This document shows, in pieces, positions 61,889 to 64,000 of a stretch of 64,000 bases of DNA. The stretch covers positions 37,682-101,681 of the forward strand of contig NZ_JAULBC010000013.1 of NCBI RefSeq assembly GCF_041060425.1. The letters run 5' to 3'. A model generated the notes under the pieces. It was not told where the DNA came from. It saw only the letters and a program-made list of their open reading frames with translations, and ran no database searches. This DNA is from Danxiaibacter flavus. GTDB taxonomy: Bacteria > Bacteroidota > Bacteroidia > Chitinophagales > Chitinophagaceae. The stretch's first letter is position 1; the number at the start of each line of letters is the position of its first letter. The position numbers and the translations under genes were made by a program.

Positions 61889-63811
61889 ATGAAAAAATTA
61901 CTGTTGCTTTTCTTATGCCTTGGCGCGTTGGCAAATGTTTTTGCAGCGCCGGGAGATACATTACACGTAATTCCACACAACAAAACACTTATGAAGACTG
62001 ATCCTGCACGCGGCTTTAATGAAGTGCGCAAATGGGCAGTATTTCCATCTTCAAAAACAAACTACAGGAAAATTATTGCCAGTATAACACTGCAATGTCC
62101 CGATGGTATGAAATGCGGCGCATGGGATTATATTGACTATGTTATTCTGCATAAGAAAGGAAGTGAGCAATCGCAGCCGCTCAATCTTGAAATGATGCGG
62201 ATGTTGACACCTTACGGCGGATGGTTTGACAGTACCTGGAAATTTACATGGCAACAGGATGTAACGGACTGGGGATTGCTGCTAAGAGATTCTGTGGAGA
62301 TTGAATACCAGCATACAGGTTATGAAAGTAACGACGGCATAGGATGGCTCGTAACACTTGATTTTGCAATTATTGAAGGGACACCTGTTATGAATCCGCT
62401 TGGCCACCAAACATTGTGGAGCGGTTCCTTTGCCTATGGCGATAGCAGCAAACCATTTGAGACACTGGTAAAACCAGTGCCTCTGGATGCTCCCAAAGGT
62501 GCACAAATAGCCAATTACAGGGTTGTGCAAACCGGTCATGGAATGGACGCGCCTGACGGATGCAGCGAGTTCTGCAGTAAATGGCGTGAAACATATTTTG
62601 ACGACAAGAAGTTAGATCACAAAGACATGTATATCGTTTGCGGCAACAACCCGGTTTTTCCGCAAGCCGGTACATGGGTATATAGCAGAGGTAATTGGTG
62701 CCCGGGTTCTCTTGCAATTCCGGATGTGTACACACTTCCGCTAAAAGGCAATAACCATACAGTTGAGCTTAAAATGCAACCATATCATTCTACTAAACCA
62801 CAGGGCGGCTGGGCAATCAATGCGCATGCTTTTTACTATGGCAAGCCCAATAGTGATTATGACGTGACCATCAATGATGTTATTGCACCCAGCAATATTG
62901 ATGAATATGGCAGAATGAATCCTGTCTGTGGCAGCGCAAGGATCCACATCCAGAACAACGGAAGCAAACCTTTGCATTCATTGAATGTTGAATACGGTGT
63001 GAAGGGTTCAAAAAAAATGATCTACAAATGGAAAGGCAACCTCGCTTTTCTTCAAACAACAGAGATTGTACTGCCGGGAAATATTACTACAGACATTGCC
63101 GGGAATTTCGCTTTTGAAGTAACACTCTCTTCACCCAACGGAAAAAAAGATCAATATCCATTGGACAACTCGGTAGTCTCCTTCGGCAAAATGCCACCAG
63201 CAATGGAACAGGATATTGTTATCTCTTTCATGCCAAACAAAGACAGTACTCAGACCGGCTGGGAATTAAAAGATGCAGCTGGCCAATTGATTAAAGCAGT
63301 TCCACAGGGAGCGATACACAAACCCGAACTACGTAATGACACTTTGCATCTGGCACCAGGTTGTTATGTATTGAATATTACAGACACTGCAAACGATGGC
63401 TTAAGTTTCTGGGCCAATCCGAAAGGCGGCTATGGATACATTCGCATCCTTGATAAGGCCGGCAAATTGCTGAAGAATTTTGAACCCAACTTCGGGAGCG
63501 GGATTCAATATTACTTTACAGTGAAAGAAAACTATGTTGCAGACAGATCATCAATTCAGCCGGTATTTGAATTTTTCCCGGCGCGTACAAAAGGACCTAC
63601 GACAGCAGACATTGTGATTGATGAACCACAAGACATCACGTTTAAGTTTACCGATGAAAAAGGAAAGGTGCAATGGGAAAGTAAGTACTACAATTTCACC
63701 TCTAAATTTATCAAAATGGATTTGAGTGCATTGCCGGCTTCTTTCTATATGGTGGATCTGTATTTAGCGAATGGGAAGCATGTGCGTAAGAGTATTAGAA
63801 AGGTTGATTAG
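61889..63811 (+). CDS. Secreted PNGase F-like peptide-N-glycosidase with C-terminal sorting-type domain
   Basis: 640 residues. Signal peptide (1-20, ANVFAAPG). Residues about 30-330 match the two-domain PNGase F fold: CGAWDYID with Asp80 in the place of the PNGase F catalytic Asp60, GCSEFCSKWR with Glu227 in the place of Glu206, and GNWCPGSLAIP (269-279). The segment corresponding to Glu118 (around 139-143, IEYQH) seems not to keep the Glu. PNGase F removes N-glycans from asparagine, leaving aspartate. After a linker, the last about 75 residues (ITFKFTDEKGKVQWESKYY, FYMVDLYLANGKHVRKSI) resemble a type IX secretion C-terminal domain. Confidence 0.85.
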   Translation: MKKLLLLFLCLGALANVFAAPGDTLHVIPHNKTLMKTDPARGFNEVRKWAVFPSSKTNYRKIIASITLQCPDGMKCGAWDYIDYVILHKKGSEQSQPLNLEMMRMLTPYGGWFDSTWKFTWQQDVTDWGLLLRDSVEIEYQHTGYESNDGIGWLVTLDFAIIEGTPVMNPLGHQTLWSGSFAYGDSSKPFETLVKPVPLDAPKGAQIANYRVVQTGHGMDAPDGCSEFCSKWRETYFDDKKLDHKDMYIVCGNNPVFPQAGTWVYSRGNWCPGSLAIPDVYTLPLKGNNHTVELKMQPYHSTKPQGGWAINAHAFYYGKPNSDYDVTINDVIAPSNIDEYGRMNPVCGSARIHIQNNGSKPLHSLNVEYGVKGSKKMIYKWKGNLAFLQTTEIVLPGNITTDIAGNFAFEVTLSSPNGKKDQYPLDNSVVSFGKMPPAMEQDIVISFMPNKDSTQTGWELKDAAGQLIKAVPQGAIHKPELRNDTLHLAPGCYVLNITDTANDGLSFWANPKGGYGYIRILDKAGKLLKNFEPNFGSGIQYYFTVKENYVADRSSIQPVFEFFPARTKGPTTADIVIDEPQDITFKFTDEKGKVQWESKYYNFTSKFIKMDLSALPASFYMVDLYLANGKHVRKSIRKVD

Positions 63812-63901
63812 GATTTTTGTCTTGATCAGGATTTATTGGATTTGTGGATTAATGGATTTCATGAGCATTCTTTTTTGTAGTATCTTGATTGGTTTTATTT
63901 T

Positions 63902-64000
63902 CTGATAGCTGATAGCTGATAGCTGATAGCTGATAGCTGATAGCTGATAGCTGATAGCTGATAGCTGATAGCTGATAGCTGATAGCTGATAGCTGATAGC
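63902..64000. repeat. Perfect heptamer tandem array CTGATAG, running off the window
   Basis: 99 bases hold 14 exact copies of a 7-base unit plus one base, with no substitution, from 63902 to the window edge. Non-coding, 90 bases past the PNGase-like gene. Its perfection suggests it is recent compared with the degenerate arrays elsewhere. Confidence 0.95.

Overview
The window looks like the chromosome of a member of the Bacteroidota, probably Chitinophagaceae or a close relative. Supporting signs are two SusC/SusD pairs, an ECF sigma factor with FecR, lipoproteins with Bacteroidota-type lipoboxes, DUF6702 and HupE genes beside an M1 aminopeptidase, a C-terminal tail resembling a type IX secretion signal, and promoters of the TTTG-N19-TAnnTTTG type with almost no Shine-Dalgarno sequences. 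No prophage, insertion sequence, CRISPR array or rRNA operon is visible.

Layout. 1-8160 (minus): a sigma factor -> FecR -> STN-type SusC -> SusD unit, followed after a repeat by a secreted glycerophosphodiesterase/alkaline phosphatase fusion that runs off the left edge. 8340-13142: asnA, a TlpA-like thiol oxidoreductase, gatB and a DinB-like protein. 13929-19174 (plus): aspA, a secreted asparaginase, a Dcu transporter and a porin, which together form a route from external asparagine to fumarate. 19230-28042: acetyltransferase, lipase, esterase, a ChrB-domain/AraC fusion regulator, AI-2E family permease and a di-haem cytochrome. 28322-28395: tRNA-Asn with a textbook promoter. 28706-33190: a second SusC/SusD pair. 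34004-34474: a LytTR protein whose receiver domain is mostly missing. 35076-41250: a three-gene RND efflux system. 41681-47693: small secreted protein, Rieske ferredoxin, M1 aminopeptidase overlapping HupE, DUF6702, CorC-like protein. 48025-57865: housekeeping genes (ubiX, ppa, phoH, mnmD, an AlkA-type glycosylase, two HAD phosphatases, GH25 lysozyme) and small proteins, including a 49-residue membrane protein. 57862-61397: two response regulators, an outer-membrane barrel protein, and hflX starting at TTG. 61889-63811: a secreted PNGase F-like glycoamidase.

The most unusual signal is not a gene. Nearly every longer intergenic gap contains degenerate arrays with a strict 7-base period (sometimes 8). 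Often an array on one side of a terminator hairpin is mirrored by a complementary array on the other side. A small set of heptamer words is reused at distant loci, and the window ends inside a perfect 7-base array. At least four copies of a mobile-looking unit bounded by such arms sit at 39.7-40.1 kb and 54.5-54.8 kb. Two other palindromic interspersed repeats are present (1378-1512 with a relative at 53041-53305, and 23383-23524).
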